NCBI GenBank assembly: GCA_052034005.1
Contig: JBPOJB010000011.1
Location: 1-64,000 of the forward strand
From: JAAYDI01 sp052034005
GTDB lineage: Bacteria; Planctomycetota; Planctomycetia; Pirellulales; Pirellulaceae
DNA: 64,000 bases
Direction of reading: 5' to 3'
A program made the position numbers and the translations under genes. Below the pieces are notes generated by a model. That model ran no database searches. It saw nothing but the letters and a program-made list of their open reading frames with translations, and was not told the DNA's origin. This document shows, one piece after another, positions 51,891-62,389 of the stretch (positions are counted from its first letter, which is position 1; each line of letters starts with the position of its first letter).

Positions 51891-53582
51891 ATGCGCGCGA
51901 CAATGCTTGTGTGGGTGGGCCTCTGGGGTTTGGCGCCGTGTGTCCGGGCGGCGGACCCGGAAGTGGTGACGGCCCGGCGCGGGATGGTGGTCTCGGTGTC
52001 GGCGCCGGCGAGTGACGCCGGGGCGTCGATCCTCGGGCAAGGCGGCAACGCCGTGGACGGCGCGGTAGCCACCGCGCTGGCTCTGGCTGTGACCTACCCG
52101 CCGGCCGGGAATCTGGGCGGGGGCGGTTTCATGATGGTCCTGCCGCGCGCCGGCGGGACGCCCGTGTGCATCGAGTATCGGGAGACGGCGCCGGGCGCGG
52201 CAACACCCGACATGTTTGCGCTGGGCGACTCCCATCTCGGGCTCCGCGCGGTTGGTGTGCCGGGGACGGTGCGAGGCCTGGCGTTGGCGCACGCGCGGTT
52301 CGGCCGGCTGCCCTGGCCGGTCTTGGTGGCGCCGGCCATCGCGTTGGCCCAGGACGGCTTCGCCGTCGACGCGGCGCTGGCCAGGTCGCTCAACGGCATC
52401 CTGGCGGATCGCGAGTCGCAGCGCTTCCCGGAGTTGCTGCGCGTGTACGCGCCGCCCGCCGCGCGCAACTGGCGGGCGGGCGACCGGCTGGTGCAACCCG
52501 ATCTGGCGGGCACGCTGCGCCTGATCGCCGCGCACGGCCCGGACGGGTTCTACCGCGGGCCGGTGGCCGAGGCCCTGGTTGCGGAAATGCAGGCGGGTGG
52601 CGGCTTGATCACCGCCTCGGATCTGGCCGGCTATGCCGCGAAGGTCCGCGAGCCGATCCACGGCCGGTACCGCGGCTACGACATCTTCGGGCCGCCGCCG
52701 CCCAGCTCCGGCGGCATCGCGCTGGTGGAAATGCTGAACATGCTGGAACCCTTCGACCTGCGCGGCATGGGCTGCGATTCGCCCCAGGCGCGCCATCTGA
52801 TGATCGAAGCGATGCGACGCGGGTTCCTGGATCGCGCGCGCTACCTGGGCGATCAGGATTTCGTGGAGGTGCCTTCGTTTCTGACGGCCAAGCCGTATGC
52901 GGCCGAACTGGCGCGTCAGATCGACCGGCAGCGCGCCACCAGCAGCATTCAGCTTGCTCCGGACATCCCGGTGCAGGCCGAGGGAGATCAGACCACGCAT
53001 TTCTCAGTCGCGGACGGTGACGGGATGGCGGTCTCCAACACCTACACCCTGGAGCAGAGTTACGGCTCGCGCGTGATGGTGCGTGGCCGAGGGTTCCTGC
53101 TGAACAACGAAATGGGCGATTTCAACTGGACGGCCGGCCGCACCGACCACCGCGGCGCGATCGGCACGTCGCCGAACCTGATCGCGCCGGGCAAGCGGAT
53201 GCTCAGTTCGCAGACGCCCGTGCTGGTCGTTCGGGACGGGCGTGCGGTGCTGGTCACAGGCAGCCCGGGCGGGCGAACGATCATCAACAGCGTATTGTGT
53301 GTCCTGCTGAACGCCCTGGAGTACGAGATGGACCTGCCGGCGGCCGTCGCCGCCCCGCGGTGGCACCACCAGTGGCTGCCCGACCGCGTGGCCTTCGAAG
53401 GCGCGCAAGACGAGCGCTATCGGGAACTGATCGGGGCGCTGGCCGCGATGGGGCACGCGATCGATCCGAAATCCGGCGTGCAGGGCGATGCGCATTCCAT
53501 CTGGATCGATCGCAGCACGGGTCTGCTCACCGGTGTCGCGGATCGCCGCGTCAGCGGCAAGGCAATGGGCGTGGATCAGTAA
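51891..53582 (+). CDS. ggt: Gamma-glutamyltranspeptidase
   Basis: 563 residues from the ATG at 51891 (GGAAGG upstream), with a signal peptide (MLVWVGLWGLAPCVRA). It cleaves gamma-glutamyl bonds of glutathione and related compounds in the periplasm. The proenzyme is self-cleaved before the catalytic Thr, here Thr368 in GDQTTHFSVADGDG. Other signatures: GGNAVDGAVATALALAV, PPAGNLGGGGFM, YRETAPGAA, PPPSSGGIALVEMLN and TGSPGGRTIINSV. The active site is complete. It follows the glycosidase-like gene by 82 bases and is convergent with the next gene, overlapping it by 7 bases. Confidence 0.93.
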   Translation: MRATMLVWVGLWGLAPCVRAADPEVVTARRGMVVSVSAPASDAGASILGQGGNAVDGAVATALALAVTYPPAGNLGGGGFMMVLPRAGGTPVCIEYRETAPGAATPDMFALGDSHLGLRAVGVPGTVRGLALAHARFGRLPWPVLVAPAIALAQDGFAVDAALARSLNGILADRESQRFPELLRVYAPPAARNWRAGDRLVQPDLAGTLRLIAAHGPDGFYRGPVAEALVAEMQAGGGLITASDLAGYAAKVREPIHGRYRGYDIFGPPPPSSGGIALVEMLNMLEPFDLRGMGCDSPQARHLMIEAMRRGFLDRARYLGDQDFVEVPSFLTAKPYAAELARQIDRQRATSSIQLAPDIPVQAEGDQTTHFSVADGDGMAVSNTYTLEQSYGSRVMVRGRGFLLNNEMGDFNWTAGRTDHRGAIGTSPNLIAPGKRMLSSQTPVLVVRDGRAVLVTGSPGGRTIINSVLCVLLNALEYEMDLPAAVAAPRWHHQWLPDRVAFEGAQDERYRELIGALAAMGHAIDPKSGVQGDAHSIWIDRSTGLLTGVADRRVSGKAMGVDQ

Positions 53583-54496
53583 TCCGGCCACGCTACAACC
53601 TGCCCATCGTCGGGCGAGATCATCAGCCGCAGTTGTTGGCTGTCCGTGTCCTTACTGAAAGCATGCACGGCACCGTCGGCCGTCGCCATCATCACGACAT
53701 TCGGATGGAGACTGCCGGCGCGCGCCGCGAACTGCGAGATGAACTGGTCGACGGTCGGATCGGCGTCCGGTTGCGTCCAAGGGACGGGATTGGCTGTCTC
53801 GACCACCATGATCGTGTTGCTGGTGCCGTCGCGGATGTCCGAAAACCGGGTCCAGTGGTCAGGCAGGAAGAGCGACTGCTGCGGCTCCTGCGACGGGTCG
53901 CCGAGGATCACCACGTAGTTCGCTTGGTTGCTGCTCAGGCCGGACGTGTCGGACGGGCAGCGGAATACCTGCGGCATCTGTTGGGCTAATGCCAGATTCG
54001 CGGGGCTGTCCCACGGTTCGTCGAAATTGTACTGTTCGTACAGATACAGCTCGTCCAGGTACGGCAGCAGGTACACGCGCCAACTGTGCATGGGGCGACC
54101 GTCCTTGTCGGTCGTATAGGCCGGGGGCAGGCAGTTGTACACGTCGTGGTAATTGTGCATTGCCAAACAGATCTGCTTGAGGTTGTTCGTGCAGCTCATG
54201 CGCCGGGCTGCTTCACGCGCCGACGACACGGCCGGCAGGAGCAAGGCCACGAGCGTACCGCCACCGCACAAGCACATCACGGCCAGCGCCACGGCCACCC
54301 ATATCCACGTGTTGGAGCTCGTCCGCGAGGCCGCGGGTCCGACCGTTTCGGGCGTGAAGCCGTGGGCCAGAGGCGGGCGGTCGCCAGGGATCGTGACGGT
54401 CTGCCCACAGCCGGCACAGGGGCCTGATTGACCGATGTACTGATCATCGACGTTCGTGACTCGGCCACAATGTGGACAGGTGAACTGTATGGGCAT
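53576..54496 (-). CDS. DUF1559 protein with N-terminal zinc ribbon instead of a prepilin leader
   Basis: 306 residues from the ATG at 54496 (MPIQFTCPHCGRVTNVDDQY). CPHC and CAGC form a zinc ribbon (~5-32). One membrane helix (~68-95, WIWVAVALAVMCLCGGGTLV) follows, then the DUF1559 signature AVSSAREAARRMSCTNNLKQ with CLAMHNYHD, HSWRVYLLPYLDE and FRCPSD, and SNTIMVVE near the C-terminus. Most DUF1559 proteins begin with a type IV pilin-like GFTLVELLVV leader; here that is replaced by the ribbon and an internal helix. Planctomycete-specific family of unknown function, probably membrane-anchored. Confidence 0.88.
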   Translation of the reverse strand: MPIQFTCPHCGRVTNVDDQYIGQSGPCAGCGQTVTIPGDRPPLAHGFTPETVGPAASRTSSNTWIWVAVALAVMCLCGGGTLVALLLPAVSSAREAARRMSCTNNLKQICLAMHNYHDVYNCLPPAYTTDKDGRPMHSWRVYLLPYLDELYLYEQYNFDEPWDSPANLALAQQMPQVFRCPSDTSGLSSNQANYVVILGDPSQEPQQSLFLPDHWTRFSDIRDGTSNTIMVVETANPVPWTQPDADPTVDQFISQFAARAGSLHPNVVMMATADGAVHAFSKDTDSQQLRLMISPDDGQVVAWPDY

Positions 54497-54620
54497 CGCA
54501 ATGGACCTCGTGGGGAAGCAGCCGGCAACCGGGCACACGCACCGAGAGTATACGCCAGCCACCGCGGAGACTCAAGATTCCACCACGACCGGTGGCTGGC
54601 CCCGGCTGTGCTGATCCGCA

Positions 54621-56291
54621 CTACTCGACGACATCCGTATCCTCGCTCGTGGCGTTCGGGCCGATGGCGTGCTGCTCTTCCGGCGTTTCGTTCAGGATGG
54701 CGGAGGGGTTGAGCACGACCGGGTCACCCTCTTGCAGCCCTTCACGGACTTGGACGAATTTGTCGTTTGTCGGGCCCAGTTTGACATCCTGCCGTCTCAG
54801 GCTGCTGCCCTCGCCCAGATAGCACCAGGTGTCGTCACGCCGCTGGACGATCGCCTGCACCGGCACGCAGAGGACGTCCGGCAGGTAGTCCATGTGGATC
54901 TCGACGACGGCGGTCATCCCGGGCTTCAGGTGATCCACTTCCTGGTCGATCGTGACGATCGTTTCGTAGACCTTCGTATCGGAGCTGAGCCAGTTGCCGG
55001 CGTCCGGCAAGACGGCCACCGACTTGATGGTCCCCTGGTAGACGCGATCGGGAAAGGCGTCGAGCCGGATGGTCGCCTGCAGGCCGGGCCGCACACGATC
55101 GACCACCGACTCGTGAATCGCCGTCTTCACCTGCATGTGGGACAGGTCGGGGATGCTCATCAGCGGCTGGCGTTCCCGCACGGCTGTCCCGGGCTTGATC
55201 GGGCCGGATTGTCCGCCCCAAGGCCGGTCTTCGACGTAGTAGGCCACCATCCCGTTCTGGGGCGCGTAGATCTTGCACTTCTCCAATTGCCGACGGTATC
55301 GCGCCAGCCGCTCCTCCTCGCGCTGAAGGGATAACTCGGCGGACTCTTTCCAGGCCTTGGCCTGGGCCAACAGAGCGTCGTTCTCGACGCGGACCTGCTG
55401 CCGCGCACGCTCGGCCGAGGCTACATCCCCCTCCAAGGTCGATTTCTGCTTGGCATACTTGTAGACGGTGAGTTCCCGACGCCTGGCCGATTCACGCTCC
55501 AACGCACTCTCGGCGCGCATGGCCTTCAGCTTGGCTTGTGCCAGATCCCCTTTACTCTTGTAACCCAAGTCGAAAAGCAGCCGCATGCCGACCAGGTTCC
55601 GATCGTCAATCTCCTTCTGTGCCGTCTGCTCCTGAATCGCCAGTTCGATGTCCTGCAACTGGATCTGATAGGTGCCCCCGTGTTCGTCTTCGAATTGCTG
55701 CAGAGCCAGGTTGGCCAGTTCCACATCCAGATCCGCTTTGGCCAACGCGGTCACGTTGCGCGATTGACGGTTCTCGAAGTTCAGCCGCGCCTGGATCTCC
55801 TTGGCACGCGCAGTCTCCGTGGCGAGGATCTGCCGGTCCAGCCGCTCCAGGTGCGACGCCGAGTCCAGTTCGACCAGCAGATCACCCGCCTTGACGGACA
55901 CGCCGTTCTCGACGATCCACAGAATGGGAGTGCCGTTGATCCCGTCGCCCTGCACGTCCTCCACTTCGCACACGATCTGAACGTTGTTCTGGCTCTCGAT
56001 CGTGCCCCGCTCCGTGACGGTGATCGGCAGATCCATGCGCTGGACCGGGGCATAGACCAATCCCCCGCCGGCACGCACCGAACCCGAGCGCAGACCGGCC
56101 ACGCCGACCACCACCAACACGCCACCACACGCCACGAGGAGCACGACCGCCCAGTAGCCCCGCCGTCGCGCACGCGCCGCCCGCCGCGGGTCGCTCGGCT
56201 CCGCGCGAGCCGATGCGCCCGGCGCGTCAATTCGCCGCACGAACGGTTCAGTTGGATCGTCGGCTATCGGAGGTGTTGTCGTCATGAACAT
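54621..56291 (-). CDS. HlyD/RND-type membrane fusion protein
   Basis: 556 residues; start at 56291 or 56285 (two close ATGs, GGAG upstream). A cytoplasmic N-terminus (~1-48) precedes one membrane helix (WAVVLLVACGGVLVVVGVAG). The lipoyl-like half GDLLVELDSASHLERLDRQI leads into a very long alpha-helical hairpin (~150-335) rich in Ala, Glu, Arg and Gln. The second lipoyl half (YAPQNGMVAYYV) and beta-barrel (VKTAIHESVVDRVRPGLQAT) follow, then LKPGMTAVVEIHMDYLPDVL. Such proteins bridge inner-membrane pumps to outer-membrane channels. No ABC or RND pump is adjacent; the one MmpL in the window is 35 kb away. Confidence 0.85.
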   Translation of the reverse strand: MFMTTTPPIADDPTEPFVRRIDAPGASARAEPSDPRRAARARRRGYWAVVLLVACGGVLVVVGVAGLRSGSVRAGGGLVYAPVQRMDLPITVTERGTIESQNNVQIVCEVEDVQGDGINGTPILWIVENGVSVKAGDLLVELDSASHLERLDRQILATETARAKEIQARLNFENRQSRNVTALAKADLDVELANLALQQFEDEHGGTYQIQLQDIELAIQEQTAQKEIDDRNLVGMRLLFDLGYKSKGDLAQAKLKAMRAESALERESARRRELTVYKYAKQKSTLEGDVASAERARQQVRVENDALLAQAKAWKESAELSLQREEERLARYRRQLEKCKIYAPQNGMVAYYVEDRPWGGQSGPIKPGTAVRERQPLMSIPDLSHMQVKTAIHESVVDRVRPGLQATIRLDAFPDRVYQGTIKSVAVLPDAGNWLSSDTKVYETIVTIDQEVDHLKPGMTAVVEIHMDYLPDVLCVPVQAIVQRRDDTWCYLGEGSSLRRQDVKLGPTNDKFVQVREGLQEGDPVVLNPSAILNETPEEQHAIGPNATSEDTDVVE

Positions 56292-56684
56292 ACGACTCCG
56301 GCCGCCCGTGTCGTTGTGCCGTCCCGGGCGACAGGAGGAACCAGCGACAGGAAGAACCGCGAAACCGATCCGCCCTGCAAGCAGGCGGCACGTCGCTCTC
56401 CAAGGTGGGATATCACTAATATCCTAACCGCGTCGCGGTTGAGGAGCAACCTGGAAAAAGCGGTTCGGCGTGTTTCCCGCGCCTGACGGACGGGATTTCG
56501 CCCTTAACGGCAACCACTGGAGCAGCGCCCGGCCCGGAGGTCGGTTTCACCGGCCGGTTCATCGGCATCTGCTTCGCGCGTTTTCACGACGGTGACGACG
56601 CGCTTTCTGCGATACGAAACCGGTCCTTTTCGACATCACTCTCCTCGGGCATCCGATTACCCTCGATTGTGGAGACAGGCAACC
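56292..56684. other. Divergent intergenic region, ~390 bp
   Basis: Between the membrane fusion protein (minus) and a coiled-coil protein (plus). No gene, hairpin or recognisable operator. It is relatively AT-rich around 56400-56470, a plausible promoter area. Confidence 0.35.
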
Positions 56685-57416
56685 ATGGCTGATCCCGACA
56701 CGGCACTCAAATTAGCGATGGCGCACTGGCAGGCGATGGCCGACTTGCAGGTCAAATTCGTCACGGCTTTGGCGCAATACAAAACGGAGACTGCCAAGGC
56801 CGAACTGGTGGCGGCGGTGGCGGCTGGCGAGTGGACGGTGGCGCGTGCGAAGGCGCGCGTGGTCCAGGAGTTGGAGGCGAGTCTCAAGCGACTGACACGT
56901 CAGCGCGCCGCGACGGCGCGCAGCGCGGCGCGGTATGCGCGCCAGGCGCGCGATCTGGCGAAGATCCGTGATGGTGAAGAGCTCACGCCGAGTCAACTGG
57001 CGCTTGCCTGGGCAGCCTATCGCGTGTTCGAGCGAGCCGCCCCTGCGGCGACTCTGGAACAGATCATCGACACGCCTCTGCACGCCGCTGCGCGGCTCGG
57101 CAGCAGCTATGTGGATCCGCGACGCCCGCGCGGCACCTGTCCGGATCCGCCCGAGACAGTCGACAACGTGTATGCGCTGATCGGCTGGCTCAAGCGGCGG
57201 GGTTACGTCCCGCGACGCGGGTCCCCAGCCTATCGGCAGGTCATCGGCGCCATCGCCGCGGTTGCCGAGAGCGCCCGGAGCCAGGTTCAGGTGCTTGAGA
57301 AGTCGCTGCGCGAAATGGAGCAGGGGACCTACGACACGTGGCAGCCGCTGGTGATTGTCGGGCTGCCGGACAGCGTCGACGCCAGGAAGATTATCAAGCT
57401 CGGTGCGCGGAGCTAG
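56685..57416 (+). CDS. Coiled-coil protein of unknown function
   Basis: 243 residues from the ATG at 56685, with GGAGAC upstream. No signal peptide or membrane helix. Residues ~10-105 are a long Ala/Arg/Lys/Glu-rich helix (AKAELVAAVAAGEWTVARAK, KRLTRQRAATARSAARYARQ). Then comes a mixed region with DNVYALIGWLKRRGYVPRRG and a second short helical stretch. No family recognised. A cytoplasmic location is likely. It precedes the DUF502 gene by 83 bases on the same strand. Confidence 0.6.
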   Translation: MADPDTALKLAMAHWQAMADLQVKFVTALAQYKTETAKAELVAAVAAGEWTVARAKARVVQELEASLKRLTRQRAATARSAARYARQARDLAKIRDGEELTPSQLALAWAAYRVFERAAPAATLEQIIDTPLHAAARLGSSYVDPRRPRGTCPDPPETVDNVYALIGWLKRRGYVPRRGSPAYRQVIGAIAAVAESARSQVQVLEKSLREMEQGTYDTWQPLVIVGLPDSVDARKIIKLGARS

Positions 57417-57499
57417 CTCTAGCGAGCCACCCAGTTACGGGGTATCATGATCGCCACGGCGCGAGGTCCTCGGGTTCTATCACGGGAGGCGACCTGGAG

Positions 57500-58183
57500 A
57501 TGGAAGTGTTGCGGAAAGTCGGCCAGCGGTTGCTGCGTTATTTCCTGGCGGGCGCGTTCGCGGTGTTGCCCGTGGTGGTGACGATCGCCGTCGTGATCTG
57601 GGTTGCCGATTTTCTGCAACGCTTTCTGGGCCCTGACACGCCGATCGGGCGGCTGGTCGGCAACCTTGGCTGGCGGTTCTCCCAGGAGGACAAGACGCTG
57701 GCGTACCTGATCGGCTGGGCGGTCGTGCTCGGCCTGGTCTTCCTGCTGGGCGTCGCCGTCGAGACGGGCGCGAAGCGCCTGGTGCAGGCGATCACGGACG
57801 CCGTGCTCAATCGGGTGCCGGTGGTGGGCAGCATCTACAACACGTCCAAGCAGCTGGTCTCGATGCTCGACCGCCAGGACCAGGCGGACCTGCAAGGCAT
57901 GAGTGTGGTGTACTGCGTCTTCGGCGGCGAGCGGGGGCTGGCCTTTCTGGCGCTGCTGGTATCTCCGCAGATCTACATCGTCGACGGCCGCGAGTGCCAG
58001 ATCGTGATTGTGCCGACCGCGCCCGTGCCGTTTGGAGGCGGGTTGCTGCTGGTGCCGACCGAGTGCATCCGAGCGGCCGACATGTCGGTCGACGGCCTGA
58101 TGAGCATCTACGTGTCGATGGGTGTGACGGCGCCTCAGTTCATGCAGCCGACGATCAAGGCTTCGGGGGCCCGCGAGACGTAG
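57500..58183 (+). CDS. DUF502 (COG2928) membrane protein
   Basis: 227 residues from the ATG at 57500, GGAGG ten bases upstream. Two N-terminal membrane helices (YFLAGAFAVLPVVVTIAVVI and LIGWAVVLGLVFLLGVAVET) flank a short loop. The conserved DUF502 stretch RVPVVGSIYNTSKQLVSML follows, with the C-terminal soluble half (VPFGGGLLLVPTECI). Function unknown in the family. The C-terminal domain probably faces the cytoplasm. Confidence 0.88.
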   Translation: MEVLRKVGQRLLRYFLAGAFAVLPVVVTIAVVIWVADFLQRFLGPDTPIGRLVGNLGWRFSQEDKTLAYLIGWAVVLGLVFLLGVAVETGAKRLVQAITDAVLNRVPVVGSIYNTSKQLVSMLDRQDQADLQGMSVVYCVFGGERGLAFLALLVSPQIYIVDGRECQIVIVPTAPVPFGGGLLLVPTECIRAADMSVDGLMSIYVSMGVTAPQFMQPTIKASGARET

Positions 58184-58223
58184 CTGCTTGAGGGTCGTCC
58201 TCAGCCCACCTGCGGTCGTGCAT

Positions 58224-58976
58224 TCAGGTGGGCGGGTCGGGAGACCCGTCTGCAACAAGGGCCTGGAGCGGGACGATCCGGGCGCCGGGTACCAGGCGGC
58301 TGACCAGTTCGGCGGCGACGTTGGCCCAGGCGCGGCAGGCGTCCAGGATCACGCTGTCCGCGGTCACCACGACCTCGCACGCCCCCTTGAGTTCCCGATC
58401 CGGGTCGTGCACGAGCTGCGTCTGCCACGGCCAGTCCTCCGCCCGGGCCACGCTCATGATGAGCTGGCTCAGCCGCCCGCTGTTGGACACGGGCCGATCC
58501 AGCCACCAGGTACAGAGCGCGGGCCGTGTGTGGCTCAAGAGCTGCCCGACCGCGCGGATAGCCGGCACGGTCTCGGCCACCTTCCGATAGCTGCCGTGCA
58601 CGCTCGACATGTCACGCAAGCACGCGTCACGGCCGCACAACAAGACGCCGCCGGCCAGCGCCGCCTCAACGGTCGTCAACAAGTTGAAACCGTCGATGCT
58701 GACCTGCTGGTCCGCAAGTGCCGCCAGCGGCACGCGCGCCTGCGCACGCCGCGCCAGCGATTGGTCCGAACACGCGGAACGCTGGACGGCCAGTCGCTGG
58801 CGCGCATCGAGCCGGAACCGGTCTCCGACCAGCTTCAACGCCGACTCCCAGGCGTATCCGCGCGTGAGCAGCCAGGACAAGTGGCTCACCGCCTCCCGCA
58901 GTCGGGGCCAGACCGCCGGCGCGAACAACGACTCGTCGTCCGGATGTGGGCCCCGATGGCGGCGTGTGTCAGGCAC
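58224..58976 (-). CDS. DUF434 protein, PIN-like
   Basis: 250 residues. The N-terminal DUF434 helical segment is clear: FAPAVWPRLREAVSHLSWLL and YAWESALKLVGDRFRLDARQ, then RLAVQRSACSD. The C-terminal part (~85-245) is PIN-like, with acidic positions in SIDGFNLLTTVEAAL, RDMSSVHGSYR, WWLDRPVSNSGRL and VVTADSVILD. These proteins occur in archaea and scattered bacteria and are thought to be nucleases, but the activity is unproven. It starts 6 bases after the stop of the birA-like gene, so the pair form an operon. Confidence 0.78.
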   Translation of the reverse strand: MPDTRRHRGPHPDDESLFAPAVWPRLREAVSHLSWLLTRGYAWESALKLVGDRFRLDARQRLAVQRSACSDQSLARRAQARVPLAALADQQVSIDGFNLLTTVEAALAGGVLLCGRDACLRDMSSVHGSYRKVAETVPAIRAVGQLLSHTRPALCTWWLDRPVSNSGRLSQLIMSVARAEDWPWQTQLVHDPDRELKGACEVVVTADSVILDACRAWANVAAELVSRLVPGARIVPLQALVADGSPDPPT

Positions 58977-58982
58977 GATCGT

Positions 58983-59786
58983 TCAGTCTCGCACGGTGAC
59001 CGTCCCACTGGTGCATGGCTCATGGCCCCAACCGGTATCCACCAACAACGCGCCCGATTCGTCGATCCCCCGGCAAGTCCCCGTGGTCGTCCGGGCTCCG
59101 GCGGTGACCTGGACGGTCCTGCCCGTCAGCATGCACAGCTCCTGCCAGCGGTGGGCCAGCGTGGCGCGGGCGCTGGTGAGCGTCGAGAGCTGGCCGGCCA
59201 ACTGCTGCAGGATACTGATCAGCACGGTGGTCAGGTCGCACGCGTATCCGGTCACGTCGATCAGCGCAATGGCCGAATCCGACAGGGCCGGGGGTGCCTG
59301 AGCCGCCGAGTTGTTCACATTGAGGCCCACGCCCACCACCAGGCGTGCGGGTGCGCGGGAGGAGAGTTCCACCAGGATGCCGCAGATCTTCCGCGACCGG
59401 ACATACACGTCGTTGGGCCATTTCAAGCCGATCTCCAGCCCGGGACGCACCTGTTGCAGCGCGTCGCACACGGCCAGGCCGGCCGTGAGCGAAACCTGCG
59501 GCCAGCAGCGATCCGCCGCCAATGCATCGCGCGGAAGGATCACGGAAAACGTCAGCGCGCCCGGTGCGGACCACCAGCCATGGCCGCCGCGGCCGCGGCC
59601 GGCCGTCTGCAGGTCGGCCAGGACCAGCGCCGGAAGGCTCAACGATCCCTCTTCCGCCAGCCGGAGCGCCCGCGTATTGGTCGACTCGATCTCCCGGTGA
59701 TATTCGACCGCCCGCACGAACGTCCGCTGCCGGATCCGCTCCAGGTCCGCCTCGCGATACCCCGGCATGCCCGATTCCCGGCTCAC
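58983..59786 (-). CDS. birA: Biotin-[acetyl-CoA-carboxylase] ligase without repressor domain
   Basis: 267 residues. Attaches biotin to the carboxyl-carrier protein via biotinyl-AMP. Catalytic motifs: EIESTNTRAL, the ATP/biotin loop GRGRGGHGWWS, KWPNDVYVRSRKICGILVE and VGVGLNVNN. The C-terminal SH3-like domain is present (LTGRTVQVTAG...). There is no N-terminal winged helix, so it is a mono-functional enzyme and not a repressor. First gene of a two-gene operon with the DUF434 protein. Confidence 0.92.
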   Translation of the reverse strand: MSRESGMPGYREADLERIRQRTFVRAVEYHREIESTNTRALRLAEEGSLSLPALVLADLQTAGRGRGGHGWWSAPGALTFSVILPRDALAADRCWPQVSLTAGLAVCDALQQVRPGLEIGLKWPNDVYVRSRKICGILVELSSRAPARLVVGVGLNVNNSAAQAPPALSDSAIALIDVTGYACDLTTVLISILQQLAGQLSTLTSARATLAHRWQELCMLTGRTVQVTAGARTTTGTCRGIDESGALLVDTGWGHEPCTSGTVTVRD

Positions 59787-59899
59787 GTCTGCGCAACTCC
59801 CTGTCGGCCTGTTCCCGCCGCACCCGTTTCAGGCTGGTTTGATCATGAGTATCCTCGATTCACTGAGCCAGTCAACAACCGGACCCGGGGAGCGCGGCC

Positions 59900-60640
59900 A
59901 TGGCCGATTCTCAAGCAGCACCTGCACCGGCCCGCCTGCGCAGCCGGCACCTGGCCATCGGCCTGGCGCTGACGTTCCCGACCCTCCTGACCCTGGTCTA
60001 CTTCCGGCTGCTTGCGCCCTGCCCGACCGTGGTCCAGCAGGCGGTGTATGCGCTGGGCAAGTGCCTGCAGTTCCTGTTTCCGCTGTGCTGGGTGCTCGCC
60101 GTGTCGCGTCAGCGGCCGGCCTGGCCACGGCCGGGCCTGCGCGGGGTCGGCACGGGGCTGGCGTTCGGCGGCGTCGTGCTGGTCGCCACGTTCCTGCTCT
60201 ATCGCTACGCCTCGGCATCCACCGGATTGGTGGACGGTCTGGCACGGCAAGTGACTCAGAAGGTGCGCGACATGGGCGTGGACAGCCTGTGGAAGTACAC
60301 GGTCTTGGGGGTGTTCTATGCGCTGGTGCATTCGCTCTTGGAGGAGTACTACTGGCGCTGGTTCGTGTTTGGCCAACTGCGTCAGGTCTGCTCGCTCGTC
60401 GGCGCGGTCGCGCTGTCCAGCCTCGGGTTCATGGCGCATCATGTCGTGCTCTTGGGGGTGTTTTTCGGGTGGTCCGAGCCTCTGACCTACCTGTTGTCGC
60501 TGGCGGTGGCTGTGGGTGGCGGCGTGTGGGCGTGGCTGTATGCGTGGAGCGGCTCGCTCCTGGGCCCTTGGCTCAGCCATCTGCTGGTTGACGCCGCCAT
60601 CTTCCTGGTCGGGTACGATCTGGCCCGGGCGCTGTTCTAA
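59900..60640 (+). CDS. CPBP-family intramembrane metalloprotease
   Basis: 246 residues, predicted to have about six to eight membrane helices. CAAX-protease/Abi-type motifs are all visible: EExxxR in LLEEYYWRWFVFGQL (Glu148, Glu149, Arg153), FMxxH in GFMAHHVVLLG and the C-terminal LGPWLSHLLVDAAIFL. Inner-membrane glutamic protease-like enzyme; substrate unknown. Some relatives mature peptides or act as immunity proteins, but no peptide gene is adjacent. Confidence 0.88.
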   Translation: MADSQAAPAPARLRSRHLAIGLALTFPTLLTLVYFRLLAPCPTVVQQAVYALGKCLQFLFPLCWVLAVSRQRPAWPRPGLRGVGTGLAFGGVVLVATFLLYRYASASTGLVDGLARQVTQKVRDMGVDSLWKYTVLGVFYALVHSLLEEYYWRWFVFGQLRQVCSLVGAVALSSLGFMAHHVVLLGVFFGWSEPLTYLLSLAVAVGGGVWAWLYAWSGSLLGPWLSHLLVDAAIFLVGYDLARALF

Positions 60641-60845
60641 GGCCGGGCCGCGGTCGGCGGCTGGGTCCGCCGGCCGGGCGCTTGCGCGGCTCCGCGCGCG
60701 GAGACCTTTCGGCGCTCGGGTCGGCGTCGTATATTGTCCGTGACGGGAATGCAGCCGGTCGGCGGCGCGGCGCCCGCGCCGTGAGGCATGCGCTCGTCAG
60801 GCGACCGATCCTTGGCCACGACTGTTCCAACAGAGGTAGCCCGCC

Positions 60846-61046
60846 ATGCGCCAGATCAAGGTCTTCAAGTCGATCGAGACGGAGCTGTGGAACATGGAGA
60901 AGGAAATCAACGACTGGGCCAAGGAATCGGGCGCGCGGATTGTGAGCGTGACGGGGAACATCGCGCCGCAGACCGCCACCTCGAGCTCCCACGGCTTCGC
61001 GGCGTCCGACGTGCTGGTGATCGTGCTCTATGAACCGGCCGAGTAG
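60846..61046 (+). CDS. Small conserved-looking protein of unknown function
   Basis: 66 residues starting MRQIKVFKSIETELWNMEKE, with AGAGG upstream. It reads as one helix followed by a beta-alpha-beta pattern (ARIVSVTGNIAP, VLVIVLYEPAE). No signal peptide. I recall similar short proteins in planctomycetes but no family name. It is convergent with the sigma-54 regulator gene (11-base gap). Confidence 0.55.
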   Translation: MRQIKVFKSIETELWNMEKEINDWAKESGARIVSVTGNIAPQTATSSSHGFAASDVLVIVLYEPAE

Positions 61047-61057
61047 CCGGCGCCGGC

Positions 61058-62389
<1,332 letters not shown>

